A stretch of DNA of 64,000 bases. Origin: Aureimonas sp. Leaf427. GTDB taxonomy: Bacteria; Pseudomonadota; Alphaproteobacteria; Rhizobiales; Rhizobiaceae. Below, piece after piece: positions 48,503-57,901 of the stretch. Positions within the stretch are counted from its first letter, which is position 1. Each line of letters begins with the position of its first letter. The notes below the pieces were generated by a model. The model did no database searches. It was not told the origin of the DNA and worked only from the letters and a program-made list of their open reading frames with translations. The position numbers were made by a program, and so were the translations under genes. The stretch spans positions 248,457 through 312,456 of the forward strand of contig NZ_LMQW01000023.1 of the NCBI RefSeq assembly GCF_001425485.1, read 5' to 3'.

Positions 48503-49756
48503 GTGACCCTTGACCTCACCGCCGACGGCGCGCCCGCGCAGGACCTAGCCGGCGCATCGAGCGCGCGGCAGCCTGCGCCGTCGCATTCCATGGCCCCCTC
48601 CTCCACCGCGCCCCGCCGGCGCGGCGGCCGGCGCGTGGCGATCGTCCACTACTGGCTCGTCGCAATGCGCGGCGGCGAGAAGGTGGTGGAGGAACTCTGC
48701 CGGATGTACCCGGAGGCCGACATCTTCACGCTCGTCTGCGACCGAGACAAGCTGAGCGACACGCTGAAGCGGCACGAGATCCGAACATCCTTCCTGCAGC
48801 GCATTCCGGGCGCCCGGAAGCACTACACCAAGTTCCTGCCGCTCATGCCCTTCGCGCTCGAGCACCTCGACCTGCAGGACTACGATCTCGTGATTTCCAG
48901 CGAATCGGGTCCGGCCAAGGGCATCATCACGCGGCCGGACGCGCTGCATATCTGCTACTGCCACTCGCCCATGCGCTACATCTGGGACCAGTTCCATCTC
49001 TACCGGCAGGAGCTCGGCTTCGCCGGACGGATGATGATGACGCTGGCGGGCCCGCCTCTGCGCGCCTGGGACGTCACGACATCGGCCCGTGTCGATGCCT
49101 TCGTCGCCAACTCCGCCCATGTCGGGCGCCGCATCCGCCGCTTCTACAATCGCGACTCTTCCGTCATCCACCCGCCCGTCGCGGTGGACGATTTCGTGCA
49201 AGGCAGCGGTCCCGGCGAGTTCTATCTCTATGCCGGGCAGCTGACCGCCTATAAGCGCGCCGACATCGCGGTGAAGGCCTGCAGCGAAAGCCGGCGGCCG
49301 CTCGTCGTGATCGGCGAAGGCGAGCAGACCGAGCGGCTGAAGGCGATGGCAGGTCCGACCGTGACATTCCTCGGGCGCCAGCCGTTCGATGTCTTGAAAG
49401 ATCACCTGTCGCGCTGCAAGGCGCTCCTCTTTCCCGGTGTCGAGGATTTCGGCATCCTCCCCGTCGAGGCGATGGCCTCGGGCCGCCCGGTCATCGCCTA
49501 TGCGGAAGGCGGCGTCTGCGAGACCGTCACCTCGCCGGACGTGGGGCTTTGGTTTCAGGAGCAGACGACGGAGTCGCTGCTGGGCGCCCTGTCCGACTTC
49601 GAGTCCATCGAGCATAGGATGGACCCCGCCACGATCCGCCGGCATGCGCAGAGCTTCTCGACGGACGTCTTCCGGCGCACGATGGGCGATTTCATCGAGA
49701 CACGTTGGGCGCGCCACGTCGCCGGCTCATCGGCCGGACACGGCGCCGGCGCCTGA
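48503..49756 (+). CDS. Glycosyltransferase family 4 (WbaZ-like)
   Basis: Cytoplasmic GT-B glycosyltransferase (417 aa) that should add a sugar to the lipid-linked repeat unit. N-terminal VAIVHYWLVAMRGGEKVVEE and ICYCHSPMRYIWDQ recall WbaZ/PssF-type mannosyl- or galactosyltransferases, and the GT4 donor site is FPGVEDFGILPVEAMASGRPVIAY with the E-x7-E pair. The GTG at 48503 has GAGGAG 6 bases upstream and is the best start; an upstream ATG at 48344 in the same frame gives a Pro/Ala-rich leader that looks non-coding. Donor sugar not determinable. Confidence 0.85.
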   Translation: MTLDLTADGAPAQDLAGASSARQPAPSHSMAPSSTAPRRRGGRRVAIVHYWLVAMRGGEKVVEELCRMYPEADIFTLVCDRDKLSDTLKRHEIRTSFLQRIPGARKHYTKFLPLMPFALEHLDLQDYDLVISSESGPAKGIITRPDALHICYCHSPMRYIWDQFHLYRQELGFAGRMMMTLAGPPLRAWDVTTSARVDAFVANSAHVGRRIRRFYNRDSSVIHPPVAVDDFVQGSGPGEFYLYAGQLTAYKRADIAVKACSESRRPLVVIGEGEQTERLKAMAGPTVTFLGRQPFDVLKDHLSRCKALLFPGVEDFGILPVEAMASGRPVIAYAEGGVCETVTSPDVGLWFQEQTTESLLGALSDFESIEHRMDPATIRRHAQSFSTDVFRRTMGDFIETRWARHVAGSSAGHGAGA

Positions 49757-49773
49757 GTCCAGTCCCGCCGCCT

Positions 49774-50874
49774 TCAGGCCCGGCGGGCTTTCTCCACTGC
49801 ATCGATCATCGTCAGCGCCGCCTGCTTCCAGGTGAAGAGCCGGGCGCGGGCGAGGCCGCGAGCTTTCAGATCACGCGCGAAGGGCTCGTCGTCGACGAGC
49901 CTGCGGATCGCCTGGACCCATTCGCTCGGCGCGTGCGGGTCGGCGCGAAGGGCCGCGTCGGCGCAAACCTCCGGAAGGGCGCCGCAGGGCGCGATGATGG
50001 CGGGGCAGCCGAGCAGCATCGCCTCCAGCGGCGGGAGCCCGAAGCCTTCCGTCAGCGACGGACAGGCGAAGGCCTTGGCCTCGCCCATCAGGGCGGCCAG
50101 TTCGCCGTCGCCGATGCGTCCGAGAAAGCGCACGTTCGAGCCGGCCTCGATGCCTTCCTTCTGGAAGTCCTCCTTCGAGGCGGCGCCGAAGAGCACGAGC
50201 TGCACGTCCGACAGCGCCGGATCGGCGAAGGCTTCCATCAGAACCTTGACGTTCTTGTGGGCCTGCGTGTTGGCGAGGGCGAGCACGAAATTCGCGCCCT
50301 TCAAGCCCACCGAAGCCGGATAGCCGATATCGGGGGAGACGCGGAGGATATGGTCGCAGCCATTGGGGACGACGGCGATCCTGTCGGCGGCGGCCACGCC
50401 GTAATGGACCAGCTGAGACTTCGAGTAGTCCGAGACGGTGAGAACGAGCCGGCTCCGCCGGCCGGAGATCGGGAGGTTCGACTTGTACCAGAGCCGGAAC
50501 CCCTTCGAGTAAGACTGCGGCGTGGAATAGACCTGCGCGTCGTGAATCATCACGACGGAGTCGGCGGCCGCGAGCGGGCTGATGTTGCAGAGGCTGATCA
50601 GGGTCCGGCCCCGCGCCATGACCGGCAGTTCCAGCTGCTCCCAGGGAATGTTCTTCAACCGGCCGCTGAGCCTGCCGCCCTTGCGGCTGCCGATCCGGGA
50701 CAGCGCAAGCTGCCGGACCTTGGTATCAGGCATCACGATCTCGGCCCGAACCCTCGCCGCCAGAGCCGGGTCTTCCGCGAGCAGCGCGTCGAGCGCCAGG
50801 ATCAATTCTTCGGCAACGCGATGCACGCCGGTCGGCGCGGCCGTCAGGAATTTGCCGTTGAAGACGATGTTCAT
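49774..50874 (-). CDS. Glycosyltransferase family 4 (mtfB-like)
   Basis: GT-B glycosyltransferase (366 aa), starting MNIVFNGKFLTAAPTGVHRV, with VMIHDAQVYSTPQ, the inter-domain VVPNGCDHI and the donor-site motif CPSLTEGFGLPPLEAMLLGCP. It is the only polysaccharide gene in the cluster on the minus strand and is convergent with the GT4 gene on its left (17-base gap), so it needs its own promoter in the 720 bases to its right. The frame is open to 51471 but only the part from 50874 is family-like. Confidence 0.88.
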   Translation of the reverse strand: MNIVFNGKFLTAAPTGVHRVAEELILALDALLAEDPALAARVRAEIVMPDTKVRQLALSRIGSRKGGRLSGRLKNIPWEQLELPVMARGRTLISLCNISPLAAADSVVMIHDAQVYSTPQSYSKGFRLWYKSNLPISGRRSRLVLTVSDYSKSQLVHYGVAAADRIAVVPNGCDHILRVSPDIGYPASVGLKGANFVLALANTQAHKNVKVLMEAFADPALSDVQLVLFGAASKEDFQKEGIEAGSNVRFLGRIGDGELAALMGEAKAFACPSLTEGFGLPPLEAMLLGCPAIIAPCGALPEVCADAALRADPHAPSEWVQAIRRLVDDEPFARDLKARGLARARLFTWKQAALTMIDAVEKARRA

Positions 50875-51595
50875 CTGCCATCCACATTCACGATGTTCGG
50901 CGACCGCCCGATCCGCGTTGCCCTGTCGGTCGGTCCCGGTCCCGCGGGCCGCCCACCCGCCGATGGATAAGGCATAAGGGTAAAGGCCGTCATCAAGAGC
51001 CGAGCGGTCGAGGCGAGGTCTTGAGGGGTCCGCTCGATCCTCGTTAGCGGAAGCGTCGGGCGCTTGGACATGCAAAAGAGGAGACGCGACCGGATTTGGC
51101 GGGCGCCCGATGCTTTCTTCCGATCGCGCGATTCTCGATGATGCGCCGGTCGTGGGATGAGGCCCGCGGATCGGCGTCCGCTGCGGATCGGCTCGTCGGG
51201 TTGCTCGCGGCGACGGGTCGAGTTTCTCTCCGGTCCCTATCCTAGAGCGGAACGAACCTGATATCGTGACGAAACAGGCGGTCGAACGCATGCTTTCGAC
51301 AGGGTGCGGAGGCTTTGAGGCAATGCGGATCGTCTGCCATCCGATATCGGGACTGATCGATTCGGCCGCCGCCCGGCGACCGCGGACGTTCGGGAGGGCG
51401 CCCCGCCTTACCGATCGGCCGGCCACGACGGCCGCTTCGCTTCGCTGCCGCTCCCGATAAGACCGTCGCAAAGGCCATGAGATCCATGCAGAACGAGGCC
51501 CGGTCCTTGCCGGCGAGGCTGCCCAAGAGGCACAACCGGGGGATGCTCTCCACGCCTATGCGGAAGACGGCCGAAACGGCGCGGGCGAACGGTTC
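50875..51595. other. Divergent gap between GT4 and flippase genes
   Basis: About 720 bases serving two diverging genes. No gene with family character; frames are Arg/Pro-rich. A regulatory role is likely, but no specific operator is evident to me. Confidence 0.45.
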
Positions 51596-53107
51596 ATGAC
51601 GGCGCCTTCGACCGGCCTGACGCATAGGGCCGCCCTCGCCAGCATCTGGGTCGTCGGGGGCCGCTTCATCGCGCGCATCATCGATCTCGCCAGCCTCCTC
51701 GTCCTCGCGCGCATCCTGACGCCCGCCGATTTCGGCATGGTGGCGATCGCGACCACGATTCTGTCGCTCGTCGAGGCGATTCTCGAACTGCCGCTGAACC
51801 AGGCGCTGATTCGCCAGCCCGTGCTGACGAAGTCGATGTTCGACACCGCCTTCACGCTCAGCCTCCTGCGCGGCGCGGCGATCAGCCTGATCATGGTCGT
51901 CGTCGCCTGGCCGCTCTCGATCTACTACGAGAACCCGGCTCTCTTCCCGCTGACGGCCGCCCTATCGCTTGCGCCGGCCCTGAGGGGCCTCGTCAGCCCC
52001 CGGCTAGTCATCTTCATGCAGGAGTTCGACTTCCGGCGCGAGTTCGCCATCGACATCATCGCGAAGGTCGCGACCCTCGTGATCTCCACGTCACTGGCCC
52101 TGGCGACGGGGAGCTACTGGGCGCTCGCGGCCGGGACGATCGCAGGCCCGCTGACGGCGATGGCGATTTCCTACATCCTCGCGCCGATGACGATCCGCCT
52201 GACCCTGTCCGAGTGGAAGCTCTTCCAGGACATGATCGGCTGGAGCACGCTCTCCCAGGTCATCAGCTCGTTCAACTGGCAGTTCGATCGCCTCATGCTG
52301 CCGCGCTACATCAGCGTCGCCCTCTTCGGCGCCTTCAGCGTCGCCGACACGCTGGCCGGCATCATCCAGCAGACCTTCGTGGCGCCGCTGATCCGGCCGC
52401 TGAGCGCCGCCTTCGCCAAGCTGACGAGCGACGAGGAGCGCTGCAGCGCCTATTTCAGCGCGACGAGCGCCGTCGTCATGGTCGCCGCCCCGATCCTCAC
52501 CTGTCTGGCGCTTCTGGCGGAACCGGCGCTTCGCATCGTGGTCGGCGAGAAATGGCTGTCCGCGACGCCGATCCTTTCGGCGCTCGCCGCGATCGGGCTG
52601 CTCGGACTGCCCCTGATGATCCTCGGCCCGCTCGTCGTCGCCCTCGACCGCACGCGCTATGGCGCTGCGCGCACCGCGATCGAGATGGTGGTGAAGACCC
52701 CGGTGACGCTCTTCGGCATCATCTATTACGGCATCGAGGGCGCGCTGATCGGCCGGGCCGTCGGCGGGGCGGTCGCCTATCTCGCCAATGTCCTGATCGT
52801 CCGGCATCTCATCGGCATGAGCATCGGCATGCAGATCCGGTCGGTCCTGCGCCCGGCCCTCTGCACGCTCGCCATGGCCGGGTTGGTGCTGGCGATTCGG
52901 CCGCTCCTGGAGGGTCAGCCGCTCAGCCTTGCCATGGTCGTCGGCACGATGGCGGTCGGGTTCGTGGCTCTGTCGACCTTCTGGCTGCTGATCTTCGCCA
53001 GCTGGTATGCGGTCGGCCGCCCGAAGGGGCTGGAAACCGTCGTGATGACCGCCCTGAAGGGGCTGCAGGCGCGCCTGCGCGGGTCGATCAAGCAGCCTGC
53101 GTCTTGA
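51596..53107 (+). CDS. Oligosaccharide flippase (Wzx/MOP family)
   Basis: Membrane protein (503 aa, about 12-14 helices) of the MOP-superfamily polysaccharide exporters. The N-terminus SIWVVGGRFIARIIDLASLLVLARILTPADFGMVAIA carries the family pattern (A/S-R-L-LxPxDFG), and FNWQFDRLMLPRYIS is typical of the region after TM6. It should flip undecaprenyl-diphosphate-linked repeat units to the periplasm. It is monocistronic-looking: the next gene has its own promoter-like sequence. Confidence 0.9.
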   Translation: MTAPSTGLTHRAALASIWVVGGRFIARIIDLASLLVLARILTPADFGMVAIATTILSLVEAILELPLNQALIRQPVLTKSMFDTAFTLSLLRGAAISLIMVVVAWPLSIYYENPALFPLTAALSLAPALRGLVSPRLVIFMQEFDFRREFAIDIIAKVATLVISTSLALATGSYWALAAGTIAGPLTAMAISYILAPMTIRLTLSEWKLFQDMIGWSTLSQVISSFNWQFDRLMLPRYISVALFGAFSVADTLAGIIQQTFVAPLIRPLSAAFAKLTSDEERCSAYFSATSAVVMVAAPILTCLALLAEPALRIVVGEKWLSATPILSALAAIGLLGLPLMILGPLVVALDRTRYGAARTAIEMVVKTPVTLFGIIYYGIEGALIGRAVGGAVAYLANVLIVRHLIGMSIGMQIRSVLRPALCTLAMAGLVLAIRPLLEGQPLSLAMVVGTMAVGFVALSTFWLLIFASWYAVGRPKGLETVVMTALKGLQARLRGSIKQPAS

Positions 53108-53163
53108 AGCGTCGCCGCGTCTGTCCGGAAACAGCCAAGCGAGGCGTTGTGGCCGTCTCTTCA

Positions 53164-53193
53164 TTGACGGAACCGCGACCCGGCAATTATAGT
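53164..53193 (+). promoter_or_regulatory. Sigma-70-like promoter before the GT2 gene
   Basis: TTGACG (53164-53169) and TATAGT (53188-53193), each 5/6 to the housekeeping consensus, are 18 bases apart, in a local AT-rich patch about 50 bases before the GT2 start. An inverted repeat overlaps its right edge (listed separately). Confidence 0.5.
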
Positions 53194-53207
53194 AAATCAA
53201 CTTTACT
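53191..53207. promoter_or_regulatory. Inverted repeat at the GT2 promoter
   Basis: AGTAAA (53191-53196) and TTTACT (53202-53207) with a 5-base spacer form a perfect dyad that covers the -10/+1 zone of the putative promoter, as an operator would. The binding protein is unknown. Confidence 0.4.
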
Positions 53208-53243
53208 TGACGCGCGTCGTCCTGAAAGAACTGAGGGGCTCTG

Positions 53244-54254
53244 ATGTCGAAGTCGGTCGAAGGCCACCCGCTCGTCGCGATCGTGACACCGGTCTACAAC
53301 GGTGCCGCCTTTCTCGAAAAGGCGATGCTCAGCGTCCAGAGTCAGACCTATCCGAACATCGTCCACATCGTCCTCAACAATGCCAGCACGGACGGCTCGG
53401 CCGAGATCATCGAAAAGTTTCGCGACGCGCGCGTCGAGGTCCGGGTCTTCGAGAACGAGACGGTGCTGCCGCTCCAGCAGAACTGGAACAAGGCCTTTTC
53501 CAAGGTCCCGGACGACGCGCGCTACGTGAAGCTCGCCTGCGCCGACGATCTGGCGCGGCCGGACGCGATCGCGAAAATGGTCGCGCTTGCCGAAACCGAC
53601 GAATCGATCGAGGTCGTCCTGTGTGACGACGTGTTCGACGATAAGGTCCGCCGGTCCTGGCTGCCGCGCTCGAAATCGGTTCATGACGGCAAGCACGTCG
53701 CGCGGCGCATTCTCGAAGGCACGTTCGGCTGGTTCCCGTTCCACCATTTCTTCGTGCGTATGCACCCGGAGTTTCGCGGCGAATCCTTCTGCGGCGAGGT
53801 TTGGGCGCCCGATCCCTACGTGGTGATGCGCAGCGCCGTTCGCGGCCGGGTCGGCTATGTTCCCGAGCCCCTCGTCTACACGCGGGTCCATGCCGACAGC
53901 GTCACGGGGAAGGAGCTGAAGGTCAGCGTGCGCAACTATCTCGTGCCCTTCAACCTCTGGAAAGAGTTCGGCTCCGCCGTCTACGGGACGGACGAGCGGA
54001 GAGTGTTCCCCGCGCGCTATCGCCGCTCGATGGCCCGGATGTATCTCATCATGCGCCTGCGCAAGCAGGGGCAGCAGGCCAAGCTCCTGTGGGACGAGCT
54101 GTACCGGGCCGGCGAGACGTTGCCGCTCTCCACCTTCGCCACGATGTTCGCCCGCTATCCCCTGCACTTCCTCCGCAAGTCCCTGAAGGACAAGCCGGGA
54201 CGGGCCCCGATGAACGAGAGCGACTTCATCGGCCAGACCCACAAACCTGCTTAG
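53244..54254 (+). CDS. Glycosyltransferase family 2
   Basis: GT-A glycosyltransferase (336 aa). The nucleotide-binding start VAIVTPVYNGAAFLEKAMLS and the metal motif in the region VKLACADDLARPD (DD) are clear; a second acidic site follows (EVVLCDD). The C-terminal third is helical and basic, as in membrane-associated EPS transferases. A GAGGGG precedes the ATG by 6-7 bases. The last codons and stop lie in the first copy of a 16-base direct repeat. Donor and acceptor not determinable. Confidence 0.88.
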   Translation: MSKSVEGHPLVAIVTPVYNGAAFLEKAMLSVQSQTYPNIVHIVLNNASTDGSAEIIEKFRDARVEVRVFENETVLPLQQNWNKAFSKVPDDARYVKLACADDLARPDAIAKMVALAETDESIEVVLCDDVFDDKVRRSWLPRSKSVHDGKHVARRILEGTFGWFPFHHFFVRMHPEFRGESFCGEVWAPDPYVVMRSAVRGRVGYVPEPLVYTRVHADSVTGKELKVSVRNYLVPFNLWKEFGSAVYGTDERRVFPARYRRSMARMYLIMRLRKQGQQAKLLWDELYRAGETLPLSTFATMFARYPLHFLRKSLKDKPGRAPMNESDFIGQTHKPA

Positions 54255-54280
54255 ATCGATCAGGCCTGCTTAGATCGATC
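54246..54280. repeat. 16-base direct repeat over the GT2 stop codon
   Basis: CCTGCTTAGATCGATC occurs at 54246-54261 and again at 54265-54280 (period 19). The first copy contains the stop codon, so the unit may have arisen by local duplication. It also creates an ATCGAT-rich palindromic tract. Confidence 0.85.
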
Positions 54281-54497
54281 TAGCGAGGCCTCGGACCTCG
54301 TGACGACCGCGATCGAGAGATAGCGGTTCCCTTTTCGTTGCCGACATCGTGAAGTCGCTACGGGTGTCTCCCGCTTGTCTTGCATCGCGAGACCGGAAAT
54401 GGTGCGGTGCGTATATCACCCTGCCGGGTCGCGGACGGGGTGCTGGCGACCGCGCTTCGCTTGCTCGGTCCGGTCCGGGCGATGACGAAGGCACTTC

Positions 54498-55502
54498 ATG
54501 TTTCGTAAGCAGGTTCTCCTCCTCGCGCTCCTCCTCTTCGGCGCGTTTCCCTCGGTCGGCCGGGCGGAGTTTCTCTGGGGCGTCAACGGGCATCCGTTCA
54601 CGGCCTATCCCGGCCTCACCGAGGAGGACCAGATCTCGCAGCTGCAGGCGCTCGGGGCGAAATCCTACCGCGTGAACATATCCAGCCTCGACCACAGCGA
54701 TCGGCTGAAGTCGCTCATCGCCGCGGCGGATATGCGCGGGATCGAAATTCTCCCCCTCCTCACGCCGCCGGTCGATCTGGCGACGGACAGCGAAGAGGCC
54801 CTCTATTCCAAGAGCCGGGCCTTTGCGGAATATTACGGTCGCACCTTTCCCGGCATCAAGGTCTGGGAGCTCGGCAACGAGGTCGAGGTCTTCGCCATTC
54901 TCCAGCCCTGCGAGATGCGCGACGACGGAACGCAGTACCCCTGCGAATGGGGCCCGGCGGGCGGGGTCGGCGCGGACGAGTACTTCACGCCGCGCTATCT
55001 CAAATCCGCCGCCGTTCTGCGCGGTCTCTCGGAGGGCATGAAGGCGGTCAGCCCGACGTCGCGCCGCGCGATCGGCACGGCGGGCTGGGGACATACCGGC
55101 TTCTTCGAGCGGCTCGCCCGCGACAAGATCGAGTGGGATATCTCGGTCTGGCATATGTACGAATACAAGGACGAGTGGGCGTTCAAGATCCTCGCCAGCT
55201 ACGGCAAGCCGATCTGGGTCACCGAGTTCAACCATAGCTTCGGAAGCCAGAAGGATGGGGAAGAGGGTCAGGCCAAGGGCCTGAAGATGATGATGGAAGG
55301 CCTGCACGGCTTCCGCGACACCTACAAGATCGAGGCGGCCTTCATCTACGAACTCTTCGACGAGCCCTACTGGGCGCCGAACTTCGAGGCTTTCATGGGC
55401 CTCGTCGGCGTCGTCAAAGCACCCGACGGCCAGTGGACGGTCGGCCCGCAGAAGCAGGCGTTCCAAGCCGCTCAAGAGGTGATCCGCTCGACCAGCGACT
55501 GA
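54498..55502 (+). CDS. Secreted glycoside hydrolase, clan GH-A-like
   Basis: A 334-aa protein with a signal peptide (~1-23, MFRKQVLLLALLLFGAFPSVGRA). The remaining part looks like a TIM-barrel glycosidase: the acid/base candidate is Glu128 in WELGNEVEVF (NE pair) and the nucleophile candidate is Glu243 in WVTEFNHSF. These fit clan GH-A (for example GH39/GH5-like) by motif, though no family is assigned with certainty. It lies between glycosyltransferase and co-polymerase genes, so the substrate is probably the exopolysaccharide itself. Confidence 0.8.
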   Translation: MFRKQVLLLALLLFGAFPSVGRAEFLWGVNGHPFTAYPGLTEEDQISQLQALGAKSYRVNISSLDHSDRLKSLIAAADMRGIEILPLLTPPVDLATDSEEALYSKSRAFAEYYGRTFPGIKVWELGNEVEVFAILQPCEMRDDGTQYPCEWGPAGGVGADEYFTPRYLKSAAVLRGLSEGMKAVSPTSRRAIGTAGWGHTGFFERLARDKIEWDISVWHMYEYKDEWAFKILASYGKPIWVTEFNHSFGSQKDGEEGQAKGLKMMMEGLHGFRDTYKIEAAFIYELFDEPYWAPNFEAFMGLVGVVKAPDGQWTVGPQKQAFQAAQEVIRSTSD

Positions 55503-56152
55503 CGGGCGTCGCTCTTTGGCCGAAGCTCGTCGTCGCAACGAGGTCTTCGAGGGACGGTCGCCGACGAAACGCAGGCAGGCGCCGCGCGAGAACGGCGCCC
55601 TCCCCTAGCCTCCGCGCCTCGCTGCGGGAGCGAAATACGAAGTCGGTCCCCGCTTGGCCCGGTCCGTTTCGCTCTCGATCCGTACGATCACAGGCAGCCC
55701 CGAGCCGGAGCCGGCTGACGAACTTTCCGCAGTGCGGCATGGCAAGTCGATCGGCCGGTCTCCGTCGCAAATCGGGTTCTCGGCGTCTGCACCTTCCGCA
55801 GGCGACGGCGAATAGACACAAGTTGTATTTTAAGAGAATGAGACTTTATCTGTCGGCGTCATGTGCCGCGGCGCCCGATCGACGCGGAACGCGACGGGAC
55901 GACTGCAATTCAGCCTCTATTGCGCCATAGAGCGCCGCAGCCGCCTCGTCGTTGCCTGATGATCTTTCTATCGCGGGCCGGCCGGGTCCGCGGACATAGT
56001 GGCAGAAGCTGCGGAACGCAGTCTGCAGTTGCGTTGGATTACTTGCAATCTCGCCGATCGTGATGCAGTGTGAAGATGACTGTCTGATAGCTGGGGGGGC
56101 TTACAGCAGTTCGACCGGCCCTCGGACGGACGGTCAGTCTCAAAGGCTCGAA
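55503..56152. other. Gap upstream of the co-polymerase gene
   Basis: About 650 bases with no supported gene. The stretch 55811-55860 is AT-rich (it includes TTGTATTTTAAG) and may hold the promoter of the co-polymerase operon. A run of seven G lies just before 56100. Confidence 0.45.
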
Positions 56153-57901
56153 ATGACGAATCAGATGGTCTACAGGTCCCCCGCAATCGCGCTTCCGCCA
56201 TCGGCCGGTGCGCCCGATGCCTCTCCGGTGTCGATGCAGAGCGTGCTCCTGTTCCTGCGCATGCGCTGGGTGACGATCCTTTCGACCATCGGCGTCTTCT
56301 TCGGTCTGGCCTTCTTCTACGTCGTGCTGGCCGTCCCGACCTATTCCACCTCCTCTCTCCTGCTTCTCGCCCGGCAGACATCCGGCACCGACGCGCAGGC
56401 GCTCGAAGTTCAGGCGAGCTTCATCGAGGGCCAGCTGGAAATCGCCAATTCGAACGACGTTCTGGCCGCCGTCGTGTCGCGGCCCGAGATCGCGTCCGGC
56501 CCCGATTTCGAGCAAGCGACCCCGTCGGTCTTCGCCCGCCTGCGCGGCGTCATCGCCTCCTCCTCCGATCCGGTCGCGGAGCAGCCGACCGTCACCCCCT
56601 CGGAAGAAGAGGTGCGCATCAACCAGCTGATCGAATCGCTGCGCGGTCAGGTCACGATGCGACAGGTCGGCCAGTCCGCCGTCATCGAGATCGCGGCCTC
56701 CTCGGTCGATCCCCGTTCGGCGGTCGATATCGCGAACGCGATCGCGACCGAGTACATCGCGCGGAACATCGCGATGAAGTCGTCGGGTGCCAGAACCTAC
56801 AGCGAGTGGCTGGGGCGTCTCGTCACCGAACAGCAGCGCGAGCTCGTCACCTCCGCCAACGCCCTGTCGCAGTTCCGCTCGGAGGGCGATCCGCGCGACC
56901 AGTTCAAGCTGATCGAGCTTCAGAGCGTCGCCGACGCGCGCAAGACGCTCTACGAGAACACGCTGACGCGCTACACCGAGGCCAAGCAGCAGATCACCTA
57001 CCCGGTATCCGACGCCACGGTCGTCTCGAAGGCGGGCCTGCCGTTGACGAAGGCCCACCCGCGCCGCGGACTCATCCTGGCCTTCTCGCTGATGGTCGGC
57101 CTTCTCGTCGGCCTGATGCTGGCCCTGGCGCGGCACGCGACGGATCGGCGCGTCATGCGGCCGGAGCGTCTGGCGATCGAGGCCGGGCTTCCCTTCGTCG
57201 CCCCGCTTACCTCCCTGAAGTCGCGCATGGGCGGCCGCAAGACGCCGATCTCGCTCTTCGCGAAGGAGCAGCAGGGCTCCTCCTCGGGCCTGAATCTCGC
57301 CCGCGACATTTCCGAACTCGGCGCGAGCCTCTCCGTGATCCGGCGTCTCAAGCATTCCCCGGTGATCGGCGTCGTCGGCACCGAGCCGAATGTCGGCGCC
57401 TCCACGACCGTCTTCGGGCTCGCGCGCGAGTGGTCCGACATGGGCATTCGCGTGCTCCTCATCGATGCCTCCACGGATGCGACGCTCAGCCAGTTTCTCG
57501 CCCCGGACGCGAAGTTCGGCATTTCCAACGTCTTGGAGAATGCCCGGCTCTTCGACGCCGCCATGGTCCGGCTGACGCCGACCCTCGCCTTCCTGCCGAT
57601 CGGAACCGGCTCGGTCGCGACGCCCGCCTCCCGCATCAGCTCGCAGCGCACCGATCTCAGCCTCAAGGACCTGAAGGACAAGTTCGACGCGATCTTCGTC
57701 GACCTTCCGGCTTCCTCCATCTCGGCGGATGCCCGCTCCATCGCGTCGAGCCTCGATGGCCTCGTCGTCGTCGCCCGTTACCGACAGACCTCGGTCGACA
57801 AGATCCTCGAAACCGTCCGGCGGTTGCGCGATGCCGGCGGCGATGTCCTCGGTGGCGTCGTCAACTTCTCGAATGCGCCTTCGTCATCGAGTCCGGTATG
57901 A
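56153..57901 (+). CDS. Polysaccharide co-polymerase, Wzc/ExoP-like, degenerate P-loop
   Basis: Inner-membrane chain-length protein (582 aa): N-terminal helix at ~40-61, a large periplasmic Wzz-like part (with ~160-300 helical), a second helix at ~305-325 and a cytoplasmic BY-kinase-like domain. In the P-loop position the sequence is GTEPNVGAST (409-418): the catalytic lysine is Ala416. The Walker A'-like strand is VLLIDAS (Asp438) and the end of the protein (SSSSPV) has no tyrosine cluster. ATP-driven autophosphorylation is therefore unlikely. The ATG at 56153 has AAAGG 7 bases upstream; an upstream ATG (56060) is also in frame. It overlaps the next gene by 4 bases. Confidence 0.88.
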   Translation: MTNQMVYRSPAIALPPSAGAPDASPVSMQSVLLFLRMRWVTILSTIGVFFGLAFFYVVLAVPTYSTSSLLLLARQTSGTDAQALEVQASFIEGQLEIANSNDVLAAVVSRPEIASGPDFEQATPSVFARLRGVIASSSDPVAEQPTVTPSEEEVRINQLIESLRGQVTMRQVGQSAVIEIAASSVDPRSAVDIANAIATEYIARNIAMKSSGARTYSEWLGRLVTEQQRELVTSANALSQFRSEGDPRDQFKLIELQSVADARKTLYENTLTRYTEAKQQITYPVSDATVVSKAGLPLTKAHPRRGLILAFSLMVGLLVGLMLALARHATDRRVMRPERLAIEAGLPFVAPLTSLKSRMGGRKTPISLFAKEQQGSSSGLNLARDISELGASLSVIRRLKHSPVIGVVGTEPNVGASTTVFGLAREWSDMGIRVLLIDASTDATLSQFLAPDAKFGISNVLENARLFDAAMVRLTPTLAFLPIGTGSVATPASRISSQRTDLSLKDLKDKFDAIFVDLPASSISADARSIASSLDGLVVVARYRQTSVDKILETVRRLRDAGGDVLGGVVNFSNAPSSSSPV

